Assembly (NCBI RefSeq): GCF_024397895.1 | Contig: NZ_CP073346.1 | Location: 372,001 to 436,000, forward strand | Length of the DNA stretch: 64,000 bases | From: Pseudomonas benzenivorans | GTDB taxonomy: Bacteria > Pseudomonadota > Gammaproteobacteria > Pseudomonadales > Pseudomonadaceae | Direction: 5' to 3' | Shown: piece after piece, positions 17,164 through 26,527 of the stretch | Numbering within the stretch: position 1 is the stretch's first letter | Layout: each line of letters starts with the position of its first letter | Notes under the pieces: model-generated | Database searches by the model: none | What the model saw: only the letters and a program-made list of their open reading frames with translations | What the model was told of the DNA's origin: nothing | Program-made: the position numbers and the translations under genes

Positions 17164-17916
17164 ATGGCGAATACCGAATCCAAGCCCGCCTCCCTGGCCT
17201 CCCAGCTCAGCGATGCCCCGGCGCCGCTGTATGCTCAGGTCAAGCAGTTGATCATCCAGCAGATCAAGAATGGCACCTGGCCGCCGCACCATCGGGTGCC
17301 CTCGGAGAGCGAGCTGGTCGAGGAGCTTGGATTCAGCCGCATGACCATCAACCGCGCACTGCGCGAGCTGACCAACGACGGCCTGCTGACCCGCATGCAG
17401 GGCGTAGGCACCTTCGTGGCCGAACCAAAGGGCCACTCGGCGCTGTTTGCCGTGAACAACATCGCCGACGAGATCGCCGCCCGCGGCAACCGATATCATA
17501 GCCAGCTGATCCAGCTGGAGCGGGAGCCCGCCAGCCACGAAACCGCCCAGGCACTTGAGCTGCGCGAGGGCCAGGAGGTCTTTCACTCGATCATCGTGCA
17601 CTTCGAAAACGATCTGCCGGTGCAACTCGAAGATCGTTACGTCAACGCCCTGCTGGCGCCCGACTACCTCAAGCAGGATTTCACCCGGCTCACGCCCTAC
17701 GCCTACCTCTCCAAGGTGGCGCCGCTGACCGAGGGCGAACACGTGGTCGAGGCGATACTCGCCGACCCGGAGGAATGTCGCCTGCTGCAGGTCGACAGCG
17801 CCGAGCCCTGCCTGCTGATCCGCCGGCGCACCTGGTCAGGCCAGCGCGCGGTGTCTTCGGCGCGCCTGCTCCACCCCGGCTCGCGACATCGTCTGGAGGG
17901 GCGCTTCAAGGGTTAG
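17164..17916 (+). CDS. hutC: HutC, GntR-family repressor of histidine utilisation
   Basis: The 250-residue regulator has an N-terminal GntR winged helix (YAQVKQLIIQQIKNGTW, then HRVPSESELVEELGFSRMT and RALRELTNDGLLTRMQGVGTF at about residues 24-90). A C-terminal UTRA ligand domain follows. QLEDRYVNALLAPDYLKQDF is typical of HutC, which binds urocanate and releases its operators. The gene is divergent from hutF with the operator between them. Confidence 0.96.
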   Translation: MANTESKPASLASQLSDAPAPLYAQVKQLIIQQIKNGTWPPHHRVPSESELVEELGFSRMTINRALRELTNDGLLTRMQGVGTFVAEPKGHSALFAVNNIADEIAARGNRYHSQLIQLEREPASHETAQALELREGQEVFHSIIVHFENDLPVQLEDRYVNALLAPDYLKQDFTRLTPYAYLSKVAPLTEGEHVVEAILADPEECRLLQVDSAEPCLLIRRRTWSGQRAVSSARLLHPGSRHRLEGRFKG

Positions 17917-18354
17917 GCATCGCCGATGCGAGAGATAGGTCTGCGGTCGCCATTTCCCGCACTCGGACGATCGGGGAAATGGCGGCCGGTACCGGAAAAT
18001 CCTCGCCTGTGAGGCCAGGCACTGCTGCATGTCATCCAGAAGCCTGTGCAGGGAGGGCATGGTATTCATGGCGGTACATCGCCCCCCCCCACGAGAGCCG
18101 CGCCCCGAATCGGCCGGAGGCACACCGGAAGCCACGCGCCGTCCCCGTCTCGCCGCTTCTCCGTGGCGCCGATGATGGAGCGGGCAGATTGCCAGCATCG
18201 ACCGGATTGTCACGCTGATAGCCGAATAACTCGTAACGGCAGAGATGAGCACGCAGGCAGGACTGCATTGGATCGCGAACTGCCGGTCACAACGGGCAGA
18301 AAGCGGCCAAGAACGGTCGCTCGAAGCTGTCTACGAAACCAGGCGCAATTCAAT
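17917..18354. other. Intergenic region, no gene recognised
   Basis: These 438 bases between hutC and the converging unknown gene show no convincing ORF, RNA or repeat. Open frames exist on both strands but have no recognisable protein features. It marks the right boundary of the hut locus. Confidence 0.6.
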
Positions 18355-19086
18355 TTAAAGACAGCGACTATGGGCGGCGCTTATCACGACCAAAAAACTT
18401 GGATCAGACGGTACCAAGGAGTCCTCCACGCCGACGTCATAATCCGCGAGCCGCTGTTTCATGTAGGCCGCTATTTTCCGTTTGCCGAAGGATGCGATGT
18501 CAGCCGAATAATTCAGCGCGCTCTGGTTGATTTGGTACCGGCCGCGCCATCGGGTGAGGTGCATACCGAGTGTTGAGTCCAAGCAATGGTGCTGCTTGAT
18601 ACTCCAAGAGGCCGCTTGAGCACCCGCCCCCGTTTCAACCCGTGCCCGTTTCTCAATGGCTGCGCTGTCAAAGAAGTCGATAAGCACCCGCTCCCTTGGG
18701 TGCCGGATGAGCCCGTCTAGCAACCTGTCGAGGCACGCGGGGCTATGCCAGTTAGCGCTGATTCGGCAGACGATGCAGACAACCTTCGCCTCGCTACTGA
18801 CAAGGTGCTCCAGGATATCGCCGTGAACTACGCTGCCAATCGCTGGGCACTCCAAGCGCGCCCGATCAATCATGTACCTCGAATACTCGACCAGTTGTAC
18901 TGATCGGTGGCTTGAGAGCAGTTCAGCCACTTCGGCAAAACCCGAGAACAAGATGGGTGCATGATCCCCACTAGGCAAGCGCCGCATGACCGCACTGGCG
19001 ATGTCGTCAAGGGGATAGTAGGTGCGGTAGATCAGGTTCCAATCAATGGCGCCGCCGTAGAGCTCATCATTGGTTGTTGTCACCAC
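18355..19086 (-). CDS. Unrecognised protein, Rossmann/methyltransferase-like
   Basis: A 243-residue protein with a GTG start supported by GGGGGAG about 7 bases upstream. I do not recognise a named family. The segment APILFSGFAEVAELLSSHRS followed by VQLVEYSRYMIDRARLECP and VVHGDILEHL resembles the first three strands of a SAM-dependent methyltransferase, with an acidic residue (VEYS) at the ribose-binding position. However, the usual GxGxG is replaced by SGFAEV. The C-terminal part (HLTRWRGRYQINQSALNYSAD) is reminiscent of the substrate strands of such enzymes. Composition is less GC-rich than hut, suggesting acquisition. A catalytically altered methyltransferase is the best guess. Confidence 0.55.
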   Translation of the reverse strand: MVTTTNDELYGGAIDWNLIYRTYYPLDDIASAVMRRLPSGDHAPILFSGFAEVAELLSSHRSVQLVEYSRYMIDRARLECPAIGSVVHGDILEHLVSSEAKVVCIVCRISANWHSPACLDRLLDGLIRHPRERVLIDFFDSAAIEKRARVETGAGAQAASWSIKQHHCLDSTLGMHLTRWRGRYQINQSALNYSADIASFGKRKIAAYMKQRLADYDVGVEDSLVPSDPSFLVVISAAHSRCL

Positions 19087-19131
19087 TCAAACTCCCCCAG
19101 TTTTACAGCCCAGATGACGTGCTTGCGGTGT

Positions 19132-20061
19132 CTACGGCGCGGTTGGTCTAAGAGGGCGAAGCCATTGGCAAAGCCGCCGCAACTGTTCACGGGAGACCAA
19201 GATCAGCGCATTGCCAGTGAAGACCAATGTAATTCCAATGAGCGATTCGAGTGTCCATTGGTAGTTTTCGAACAGGGTAGAAATACCCAGTGCAACGATT
19301 GGGAAGAGCACCATTGCGTAGGCCGCTCGCTCTGCACCGATGCGCCCGAGCAGGGTCAGGAAGCTACCAAAGGCCAGCACCGAACCGAACAACGCCAGAT
19401 AGACCAAAGACCCTGTGTAAGTCCAGCTCATCTCATAGGTGAAGGCAGATCCCTGGGCGAGAGCGATCAAGCCGAGCGCGGCGGCGCCATACAACATGCC
19501 ATAGGCGTTGGTCTGCACCACGGGAAGCTTCGCCAGTTGATTGCGCGTCGAAACCATATTGCCCAGCGACGCGATGAAGGTACCCAGCAAACTCAAAAAT
19601 ATCCCCTGCAAGGCTGCTGCATCGACCTCCAGCTTCGTCAGTTCCGGCAGGAATACCAGGCATATGCCCGCCAGCCCAACCAGGGCCCCGACCAGTAATG
19701 ATGCCGCGGGGCGCTTGCCGAAGAACAACGCCCCATTGGCGATATTCATCAAGACGATGGTTGAAAAAACGACCGCGATCAGGCCGCTGGGCACATCAGC
19801 GGTTGCCCAATAGACCACCAGATAGTTCAAGCCAAACAGCGTCAGCCCTTGTGCCAACATCCAGAGATGCTGGCGAAAATGAAAGCGCATCGGCAGCTTC
19901 ATTAGCCAGCACCAGGCCAACAATATGAGCGCAGCCAGAGCGAAGCGGTATGCGATCGACACCTCTGGCGGCACCACGCCCAACTGGGACTTGATCGCGA
20001 AAAAGGTCGAGCCCCAGATAAATACCGTGATGAGATAAAGCGAGGGTGTGCGCATCAGCAT
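19132..20061 (-). CDS. EamA-family transporter (DMT superfamily)
   Basis: A 309-residue inner-membrane protein with about ten hydrophobic helices in two EamA repeats. The first helix reads LYLITVFIWGSTFFAIKSQL, with the typical WGxxF motif, and the second repeat contains LVYLALFGSVLAFGSFLTLL and a YAMVLFPIVALGISTLFENY-type ending. Such carriers export amino acids or other metabolites. The frame extends to 20271 but only from MLMRTPSLYL on is it EamA-like. The ribosome site is weak, so 20055 is also possible. It is divergent from a LysR gene, the usual arrangement for LysR-controlled exporters. Confidence 0.85.
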   Translation of the reverse strand: MLMRTPSLYLITVFIWGSTFFAIKSQLGVVPPEVSIAYRFALAALILLAWCWLMKLPMRFHFRQHLWMLAQGLTLFGLNYLVVYWATADVPSGLIAVVFSTIVLMNIANGALFFGKRPAASLLVGALVGLAGICLVFLPELTKLEVDAAALQGIFLSLLGTFIASLGNMVSTRNQLAKLPVVQTNAYGMLYGAAALGLIALAQGSAFTYEMSWTYTGSLVYLALFGSVLAFGSFLTLLGRIGAERAAYAMVLFPIVALGISTLFENYQWTLESLIGITLVFTGNALILVSREQLRRLCQWLRPLRPTAP

Positions 20062-20130
20062 GGAGGGCGGCCTGGTCGTGATGGAATCAACGGTTGACGT
20101 TATACGTAGGCCGAATCCATTATCAAACCT

Positions 20131-20142
20131 ATTAAATTTAAT
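20131..20142. promoter_or_regulatory. AT-rich palindrome in the EamA/LysR divergent promoter
   Basis: ATTAAATTTAAT is a perfect 12-bp palindrome 30 bp before the LysR start and 69 bp before the EamA start, inside an AT-rich stretch. It is a plausible binding or promoter element for the adjacent LysR regulator. Confidence 0.4.
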
Positions 20143-20172
20143 AAAATAAATTACGCCTCCTAATGGATAGCC

Positions 20173-21054
20173 ATGGCTCGCGATATCAATATCAGCTTTA
20201 TCCGCACCTTTCTGGCCGTCGCTGAATCCGGCGGCATGACCTCGGCTGCCCATGCACTCAACCTCACCCAAGGAGCAGTCAGCCAGCAGATCATGCGGCT
20301 AGAGGCGTTGTTCGGAGCTCCGCTGTTTGAGCGTCAGAACAAGAAAATTCGCCTGACCCCGGAGGGCGAGCGCCTGATGGCCAGGGCTCATCGGCTGATC
20401 TCGCTCAATGACGAAACCTGGCAGCTAATGACTCAGCCGGCGTTCACCGGCGAGATCAAACTGGGGGTTCCTTTGGACATCGTGCGGCCGATCATGCCGC
20501 CGATCATGCGACGCTTCAGTCGAGAACATCCCAATATCCAGCTCACCCTGGTCAGTGACATGACCGAAACCCTGTTGGTGGCGCTGAAGAACGGTGAGGT
20601 TGATCTCACGCTTACGACAGAAAGCCAACCCGCTAAAGGGGATGCGCTTCTGCTCAGTGACTGTCTTATTTGGATCGGCGCACAGAATGGTGAGGCCTGC
20701 TACAGAACGCCCTTACCGGTTTCCCTGGGGTCCGAGTTTTGCGCGTTTAGAGGTCCTACCCTCGAAGCGTTGAACAAGGCAGAACGCGATTGGCTGGCGG
20801 TCTGCAGCGTGGGCAATCTGGAGTCTATCTTGGCCACTGTCGAAGCAGATATGGCTGTCGCTCCCTATCTATCCTCTTTGCTTCCTGAAAACCTCACACC
20901 CATCCATCCAGATGTGGGCTTGCCCTCCCTACCCGCCTGTCATGTCAACTTACGGATGCCAGAGTCAGGCAGCTCGCTGATAACAAGGGAACTGGCCAAG
21001 CACATACGACAGGGCTTTTCTGCTTTTCAAACCCTGGGGGCGGCTAAAGAATAG
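20173..21054 (+). CDS. LysR-family transcriptional regulator
   Basis: A 293-residue LTTR. The N-terminal helix-turn-helix reads FIRTFLAVAESGGMTSAAHALN then TQGAVSQQIMRLEALFGAPL and FERQNKKIRLTPEGERLM (residues 9-70). A periplasmic-binding-type effector domain follows (GEIKLGVPLDIVRPIMPP onward). It is divergent from the EamA transporter, which it probably controls. The effector is unknown. Confidence 0.9.
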   Translation: MARDINISFIRTFLAVAESGGMTSAAHALNLTQGAVSQQIMRLEALFGAPLFERQNKKIRLTPEGERLMARAHRLISLNDETWQLMTQPAFTGEIKLGVPLDIVRPIMPPIMRRFSREHPNIQLTLVSDMTETLLVALKNGEVDLTLTTESQPAKGDALLLSDCLIWIGAQNGEACYRTPLPVSLGSEFCAFRGPTLEALNKAERDWLAVCSVGNLESILATVEADMAVAPYLSSLLPENLTPIHPDVGLPSLPACHVNLRMPESGSSLITRELAKHIRQGFSAFQTLGAAKE

Positions 21055-21422
21055 TTGTCGTCGGCTAGATCGGTGGATGCGCATATCTGTTATGGGGCGG
21101 CGGCTACCGCTCGTGAAAGGCCGGAGTCGACCCGAGGCGGATATGACTAAGGTAGATAACGAAATCTCTTTCGCCTCGAAAATGCCGAGAGTGTTTATGC
21201 CCGAGTGCCGCCTGGCTTGAGCAGTCAGGCACCCTAACTTCTGTGTGGGAAAAGCCGGCCTTTCCCCGCTCAGCGATAGTTTCGGCGTATGACGACAAGC
21301 TCGAGCTTATGGAGCTTGTATCACCGTTGTGGCGGCAACTCAGGGTTGGCTTGTCTTCCGGGCAAGGTTGCCGCCATCAGTCTCACCTGTGACCCCAACG
21401 CGAACTGCGGACTTCGGTCGCG
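21055..21422. other. Intergenic region, no gene recognised
   Basis: The 368 bases between the LysR gene and the converging cupin gene contain only short frames (64 codons or fewer on either strand) with no recognisable features. No repeat or RNA was seen. Confidence 0.55.
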
Positions 21423-21773
21423 TTACTCGCCCTGCCAGCGCATCTGGCTGGCGCGCCGGGAAGCATACTCAAAGGCATCGTGATAGCAGTAACTGTTGCG
21501 GATGGGCTCCGTGATCTTCCAGATTGCACTGGCGCCCTGTTCGATAGTCAGGAAATCGCCTGGCTGCAGGTCCACCACCTCGCCGTCCGAAAAGGTCAAT
21601 TCGGCTCTTCCCTGATGCACATAGAGCGAAACCCTGCGCTCGTAAGCGTATTGGAATTCGGGATCGGCACAGCCCCATATGGCCCAGTTGGCGATCTTGC
21701 GCTTGGTGTCTTCGGTGGCCTTGCGGCGCTTGAAGAACCGGGAATCGACGATACGTTCGCTCAGACGGGTCAT
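21423..21773 (-). CDS. Small cupin (Cupin_3/EutQ-like) protein
   Basis: A 116-residue single-domain cupin: RRVSLYVHQGRAELTFSDGEVVDLQPGDFLTIEQGASAIWKITEPIRN matches the Cupin_3 pattern (strand, G-x-A-x-L-T, PGDF, IxQGxxxxWxxxEPIR). The usual cupin metal histidines are not present, so an enzyme role is doubtful; binding or regulation is possible. It starts 11 bases after the GMC dehydrogenase stop and is the last gene of a three-gene operon (M24 protein, GMC dehydrogenase, cupin). Confidence 0.75.
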   Translation of the reverse strand: MTRLSERIVDSRFFKRRKATEDTKRKIANWAIWGCADPEFQYAYERRVSLYVHQGRAELTFSDGEVVDLQPGDFLTIEQGASAIWKITEPIRNSYCYHDAFEYASRRASQMRWQGE

Positions 21774-21784
21774 AACGCTCTCCT

Positions 21785-23428
21785 TCAGATGGCACGGTGA
21801 TACAAAACGAACTCTGGAGTCAGAGGCGTTTTGCCGAGGATCAGGTCGGCGGCCTTCTCGGCGATCATGTACACGCAGGCATTGATATTGGCGCTGGGCA
21901 CGGCGGGGATCACCGAGGCATCGACGATGCGCAACCCTTCGATGCCGCGCAGCTTGAGGTTCAGGTCCACCACGGCGCGCTCATCGCCGTTCGCCCCCAT
22001 GCGTGCCGTGCCGCAGGGGTGGAAGGCCGAGGAGGCATCTTTGCGGATGAATTCATCCAGCTGCGCATCCGTTCGCACATTCACGCCGGGCAGATCCTCC
22101 CGTCGGTGGAAGTCCTTGAAGGCAGGCTGTGACAGCAGCTCGCGGCCCATCTTCAGGCCTTGGCGCATTTCGTACCAATCCCGCTCGGTGGCGAGGTAGT
22201 TGGGGTCGATCAGCGGCGCATCCATTGGGTTCGCCGAGGCCAGCCGGACCCTGCCCCGGCTTTCCGGCCGCATCGGGCCTGCCCCCAGGCGGTAGCCGTT
22301 CTTCGATGGATTGGGGATCCAGTTGTCGCCGAAGAACACCGGGAAGAAATGGAACTGGATATTCGGGTGCGTGACATCCGCATCGGTGCGCAGGAACGCC
22401 CCAACGTTACATTGGTTGATCGAGGCCACGCCGCCCTTCCAGCCGAACCACTGCAGCCCGGCCCAGAGCATCAGGTGCGGCTTGAGGTATCTGTTCAGGG
22501 ACACCGGCTGGTCCGTCTCCACCTGGATATGCGCCTCCAGATGGTCCTGCAGGTTCTCGCCCAGCATGGGCGCAGGGTGGACGACCTCGATGCCGTGCTC
22601 GCGCAGATGCTTTTCGGGACCGATCCCCGAGAGCATCAGAATCTGCGGCGTGCCGAACACCCCGGCGGACATCACCACCTCGCGCGAGGCTTGCACCCTG
22701 TGGATGCGCCGGCCCTTGGCCAGTTCCACGCCCGTTGCGCGGCCGTTCTGGACGATGACCCGCAATACCTTGACGCCGGTGACCACGTCCAGATTGGCGC
22801 GCTTCTCCTGGGCATGCAGGTAGGAACGCGCGGAGCTGCTGCGCACGCCTTTTTCCACCGACATCTCGAAGCGGCTCACGCCCTCCTGCACATAGCCGTT
22901 CACATCGTCAGTCAGCCCGTGGCCAGCCTGTTGGCCTGCCTCGAGAAACGCGGCGTTCAGCGGGTTGAGGTCCTGCTGGGTCTTCACGCCCACCGGGCCC
23001 GAATGGCTGCGGTAGTCGTCCGCCGGACCGTCGCGCCGCTCGAGCTTCTTGAAATACGGCAGGCAATCGGCAAAGGACCAACCGGTGCAGCCTTCGATAT
23101 CGGCCCAGTCGTCATAGTCGCGCGGATTGCCGCGCAAGAAGGTCATGCCGTTGATCGAGGACGACCCGCCCAGCACCTTGCCGCGTGGCTGGTCGATCGC
23201 ACGATTGTTCAGCTGGCGCTGCGGCGTGGTCTTGAACCAATAGTTGTACTTGCTCGTCGGCTTGAATGCCGAACGCAAGCCGGCCGGCATCTGGATGATC
23301 CAGCTGCGGTCATCGTCGCCATGCTCCAGCAGCAGCACCGAATACTGGCCGCTCTCGCTCAGGCGATGGGCCAGTACGCAGCCGGCGGTGCCCGCGCCAA
23401 CGATGATGTAGTCGTAGCGGCTCTTCAC
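21785..23428 (-). CDS. GMC-family FAD dehydrogenase, choline dehydrogenase-like
   Basis: A 547-residue glucose-methanol-choline oxidoreductase. The FAD-binding [21 protein letters not shown] is at residues 5-25, the first GMC signature is [14 protein letters not shown] near 82-95, and the second is [18 protein letters not shown] near 254-271. [11 protein letters not shown] contains the catalytic His and [18 protein letters not shown] closes the FAD site. It resembles BetA and alcohol dehydrogenases such as AlkJ. The start overlaps the stop of the DddP-like gene by 4 bp. The natural substrate is probably an alcohol formed or handled by the same operon. Confidence 0.9.
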   Translation of the reverse strand: MKSRYDYIIVGAGTAGCVLAHRLSESGQYSVLLLEHGDDDRSWIIQMPAGLRSAFKPTSKYNYWFKTTPQRQLNNRAIDQPRGKVLGGSSSINGMTFLRGNPRDYDDWADIEGCTGWSFADCLPYFKKLERRDGPADDYRSHSGPVGVKTQQDLNPLNAAFLEAGQQAGHGLTDDVNGYVQEGVSRFEMSVEKGVRSSSARSYLHAQEKRANLDVVTGVKVLRVIVQNGRATGVELAKGRRIHRVQASREVVMSAGVFGTPQILMLSGIGPEKHLREHGIEVVHPAPMLGENLQDHLEAHIQVETDQPVSLNRYLKPHLMLWAGLQWFGWKGGVASINQCNVGAFLRTDADVTHPNIQFHFFPVFFGDNWIPNPSKNGYRLGAGPMRPESRGRVRLASANPMDAPLIDPNYLATERDWYEMRQGLKMGRELLSQPAFKDFHRREDLPGVNVRTDAQLDEFIRKDASSAFHPCGTARMGANGDERAVVDLNLKLRGIEGLRIVDASVIPAVPSANINACVYMIAEKAADLILGKTPLTPEFVLYHRAI

Positions 23429-24618
23429 AGGTAGTCCTCCTCGAACGGGCAGTCGCTCAGCGGCACGGGCCCATCCCTGGTGATCAGCACAGGCTGTTCG
23501 AGCTTCACCCCTTCATCGCCACCGACCTCGCCGATGTAGCTCTCGACGCAGACGCACATGCCCTCCTGGAAGGTGCCGGCGTACTGCCAGGTTTCGTGGT
23601 CCTCGGGGTAGTAGATCACCGGAAACTCCACGCCGAAGCCGATGCCGTGGACCATCTCGGCATAGCGGTTGGGGACATAGATGTCGGGCATCTTCCAGGA
23701 CAGTTCGCCGAATTCAGCGAAGCTCATGCCCGGGCGCAGCAGCGCCATGTTGTGCTGCAACTGCTCATGGGCGTGGGCATACAGGCGCCGTTGCTCTGCC
23801 GTTGGCCGCCTGTCGCCGATCACGAAGGCGCGGGTCTGGTCGACGAAGACGCCGTCCGGGCCGATCAGGTCGCTGTCGACGACCAGCATCTCGCCCGCCT
23901 CGATCACCTTGCTCGAGGTCTCGGTGAACCAGGGGTTGGTGTGATGCCCCGAGCTCAGCAAGCGCGTCTCCTGCGCTTCGCCGCCATGCTCCAGGTTGTA
24001 CTGGTTCATGAGCGACATCAGGTAGTTCTCGGTCACCCCGGGCACGGCGTGCTGACGCATGAAGGCGATGGCCTCGGTGCAGACCTGCATCGAGTTCCTG
24101 ATGATCGCCACCTCATCGGCCGACTTGATCGAACGGGCGATCTCCAGCGGAGCCTTGGCGTCCATCATCCTGATACCGCGCTTCTGCAGGGCCAGCAGCG
24201 GCAGCAGATCGGCCCGGTCGATGCCCAGGGTGGCGCCGGGCCCGCAGGTGGTTTGCAGCAGGTCGATGATCTCTTCGGCCCACTTGCCGGCGTGCTCTTC
24301 GGCGCGGCTGCCGGAGCCGAAGTAGTCCCAGGACTTCGCCGGACGGGCCTCGTCGATGGTTTCCAGGTCATCGGACAGGTGCAGTGCACCGCCGTAATCG
24401 AACAGCACCACCGGCCCGGCCGCCGGGACGAAGACGTAGCGCGCCAGGTGGTGCGAGGTCCAGACCTGCATGTTGCGGCAACCGGTCGCGTAACGCAGGT
24501 TCAGCGGATCGAAGAGCACCGCCGCGTCCATCTTGAAGTGGGCCAACAGTTCGCGCGTGCGCTTGAGCCGATAGGCACGGACGCGTTTCTGGTCGAGGGT
24601 GGCGGACAGATCCAGCAT
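23425..24618 (-). CDS. M24-family DddP-like metalloprotein
   Basis: A 397-residue pita-bread-fold protein of the M24 family. Its closest recognisable relative is DddP, the DMSP lyase of marine Roseobacters, with shared segments [35 protein letters not shown] and [20 protein letters not shown]. With a constant offset of 47 the six DddP metal ligands map onto Asp248, Asp250, Asp260, His324, Glu359 and Glu374, and Tyr366 onto Tyr319. The Asp377 reported as catalytic base in DddP is Val330 here. It may therefore be a DddP-clade enzyme with a different substrate. It lacks DddP's long N-terminal extension. It is the first gene of an operon with the GMC dehydrogenase and cupin, divergent from a LysR gene. 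Confidence 0.85.
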   Translation of the reverse strand: MLDLSATLDQKRVRAYRLKRTRELLAHFKMDAAVLFDPLNLRYATGCRNMQVWTSHHLARYVFVPAAGPVVLFDYGGALHLSDDLETIDEARPAKSWDYFGSGSRAEEHAGKWAEEIIDLLQTTCGPGATLGIDRADLLPLLALQKRGIRMMDAKAPLEIARSIKSADEVAIIRNSMQVCTEAIAFMRQHAVPGVTENYLMSLMNQYNLEHGGEAQETRLLSSGHHTNPWFTETSSKVIEAGEMLVVDSDLIGPDGVFVDQTRAFVIGDRRPTAEQRRLYAHAHEQLQHNMALLRPGMSFAEFGELSWKMPDIYVPNRYAEMVHGIGFGVEFPVIYYPEDHETWQYAGTFQEGMCVCVESYIGEVGGDEGVKLEQPVLITRDGPVPLSDCPFEEDYL

Positions 24619-24687
24619 GACTCACTCCAAAGGAAGGCTGTTGAGCGAGTATGGAAGGATGGTATGGTTAATAAAAACTAATTAATT

Positions 24688-24702
24688 TTACCTTATAGGT
24701 AA
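24688..24702. promoter_or_regulatory. LysR-type operator (TTACCT-N3-AGGTAA)
   Basis: TTACCTTATAGGTAA is a perfect inverted repeat of 6-bp arms with a 3-base centre, and it contains the T-N11-A pattern of LTTR sites. It lies 13 bp before the LysR start codon and 69 bp before the divergent DddP-like gene, fitting autoregulation plus activation of the operon. Confidence 0.7.
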
Positions 24703-24715
24703 GTGAAATTTAATC

Positions 24716-25555
24716 ATGTTGCCGGCGCTAGACCTCGAACTCATTCGAACATTCCAGACAGTCCTGCAGGAAGGTGGCTTCAAACCCGCGGCCGAAAGGC
24801 TCAATAGAACCCCCGCCGCTGTCAGCATGCAGATCAAGCGGCTCGAAGAGCTGCTGGGTCAGCGGCTTCTGGAACGCAGCAATCAGGGAATTGCCCTGAC
24901 CGCCGCCGGAGACATCCTCAAGGAAAAGGGCGAAAAGCTGCTGAGCCTGAACTACGAACTGCTCAGCGATCTACGCCAGGGCGAGCTGTTCGGCAAATTG
25001 AGTTTCGGCACACCCACCGACTATGCGCCGACGCTGTTGCAGCAACTGCTGCCCATCTTTGGCCGTGAGTTCCCCAAGGTCACCCCTACCATCATTCTCG
25101 AGCCCAGTCGCTCATTGCGAGCACGCATCCAGTCCGGGGTACTGGATATGGCCATCGTGGCGCAAGAGCCCGGAACTGATGAGGGCATTCATCTCTGGTC
25201 GGAAGAAATCGCCTGGTTTGGTGGCGCAAGAACTCAGGACGGTAAAGCCAAGGTGGGGGTGCTGACGACCAACTGCATCTTGCGTGATCGCGCGCTCGAA
25301 GACCTGAAGACTGTTCCCCGTGACCACAAGCTGGTACTCGAGGCCGCGACCGTCGCCTCCCTGCGAGATGGCGTCGAAGAAGGGTTTTGTCAGGCCTTTT
25401 TGCCGGTGTCCGTGGCTGGCAGTCTCGCGCGCTCCAAGGAAGTCAGGCCGTCCCAATCGCTTATGCTGAACTTCGTCCTGATTGCAGGCGTCGGTGCCGA
25501 CGGCAGCAAGACTCAAAGTGTCGCGTCCAAGTTCAGGCGCGCGCTCCTGGGTTAA
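24716..25555 (+). CDS. LysR-family transcriptional regulator
   Basis: A 279-residue LTTR with the winged helix-turn-helix ELIRTFQTVLQEGGFKPAAE then TPAAVSMQIKRLEELLGQRL (residues 6-50) and a substrate-binding-like C-terminal domain (GKLSFGTPTDYAPTLLQQLL onward). The family usually runs to about 300 residues; this is at the short end. It is divergent from the DddP-like/GMC/cupin operon across a 97-bp region with a clear palindrome, so it is the likely regulator of that operon. Confidence 0.9.
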   Translation: MLPALDLELIRTFQTVLQEGGFKPAAERLNRTPAAVSMQIKRLEELLGQRLLERSNQGIALTAAGDILKEKGEKLLSLNYELLSDLRQGELFGKLSFGTPTDYAPTLLQQLLPIFGREFPKVTPTIILEPSRSLRARIQSGVLDMAIVAQEPGTDEGIHLWSEEIAWFGGARTQDGKAKVGVLTTNCILRDRALEDLKTVPRDHKLVLEAATVASLRDGVEEGFCQAFLPVSVAGSLARSKEVRPSQSLMLNFVLIAGVGADGSKTQSVASKFRRALLG

Positions 25556-25626
25556 TCCCAGAGTTCGCCTGGCGAAGCAGGCCACTACACTGGTTATTCA
25601 GCTAAATGACCATGTGAGACAAGGCT

Positions 25627-26445
25627 ATGTTGGAGTTGCCATATACGTCGGTGATTGAAGGAAATGCAGTTAGGTGGGGACGCAGTGGCAGTGGTGCGCC
25701 CTTGGTCGCTATCCATGGCACACCGTTCTCATCCCAGGTCTGGCGCAGAATCATTCCCCATCTGGTCGATCGGAGGACGGTTTATTACTTCGATCTGGTG
25801 GGGTATGGGCAGTCCGAAATGCGGGCGGGCCAGGATGTCTCCCTGGCAATCCAGAACAAGGTGCTCGCCGCCCTCTTCGAGGAGTGGGGCATCAGCCGAC
25901 CTGACGTTCTGGCGCACGATTTTGGCGGAGCCACAGCCCTGCGTGGCTACTACCTGAACGGGCTCCGCTATGCCTCTCTCACGATCTTCGACGCTGTGGC
26001 GTTAGCCCCATGGGGCTCGCCATTCGTGCGCCATGTTCGTCAGCATGAGGCCGCATTTGCCGGCATGCCAGACTACATGCACCAGGCTTTGCTAAGGGCG
26101 TATCTGCAAACTGCTGCGTGTAATCCACTTTCCGATGAAGCGATGCACCTGTACACGAGTCCATGGGTGGGAGCAGTCGGCCAGGCAGCCTTCTATCGAC
26201 AGATTGCGCAGATGGATGAAAGGTTTACCGATGAGGTTCAGGGCCTCTATGGCGCAATGGACTGTCCTGTCAGCGTCCTGTGGGGGCGGGAAGATGCCTG
26301 GATCCCAGCCGAGAAGGGCAAAGTGCTTGCTGAGCTGATCTCGGATCAGCCGTGTTTCCTGGTTGAAAACGCTGGGCATCTCATGCAAGAGGATCGCCCG
26401 GAAGCGATCGTTGCGGCAGTGCTCAAACAGATCGGCTCCGGCTGA
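25627..26445 (+). CDS. Alpha/beta hydrolase with Asp nucleophile (epoxide hydrolase/dehalogenase type)
   Basis: A 272-residue alpha/beta hydrolase. The oxyanion motif is HGTP (residues 30-33, the HGxP of epoxide hydrolases). The nucleophile elbow reads LAHDFGGATALR with Asp98 in place of the usual Ser, and the likely acid is Asp223 (WGREDAW) with the base His251 (NAGHLM). An Asp nucleophile is characteristic of epoxide hydrolases and haloalkane dehalogenases, not esterases. Cap-domain tyrosines (for example FYRQI) may activate an epoxide, but I cannot separate the two activities. It lies 71 bases downstream of the LysR gene on the same strand. Confidence 0.82.
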   Translation: MLELPYTSVIEGNAVRWGRSGSGAPLVAIHGTPFSSQVWRRIIPHLVDRRTVYYFDLVGYGQSEMRAGQDVSLAIQNKVLAALFEEWGISRPDVLAHDFGGATALRGYYLNGLRYASLTIFDAVALAPWGSPFVRHVRQHEAAFAGMPDYMHQALLRAYLQTAACNPLSDEAMHLYTSPWVGAVGQAAFYRQIAQMDERFTDEVQGLYGAMDCPVSVLWGREDAWIPAEKGKVLAELISDQPCFLVENAGHLMQEDRPEAIVAAVLKQIGSG

Positions 26446-26527
26446 AGCCGAGTGTCCGCTATGGGCGGTTTTTAGCCTGTCGCGACTGGCAGCTTCACGC
26501 CCTGAGGACGTCAATCAACCTTAGTCC

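Noticed and set aside
21104..21298. A 64-codon minus-strand frame between the LysR and cupin genes
   Set aside because: It has no recognisable motif, ribosome site or conserved context.
21423..21773. The small cupin as a DddQ/DddW/DddK-type DMSP lyase
   Set aside because: The His and Tyr metal and catalytic residues of those cupin lyases are not present, and the pattern fits Cupin_3 instead.
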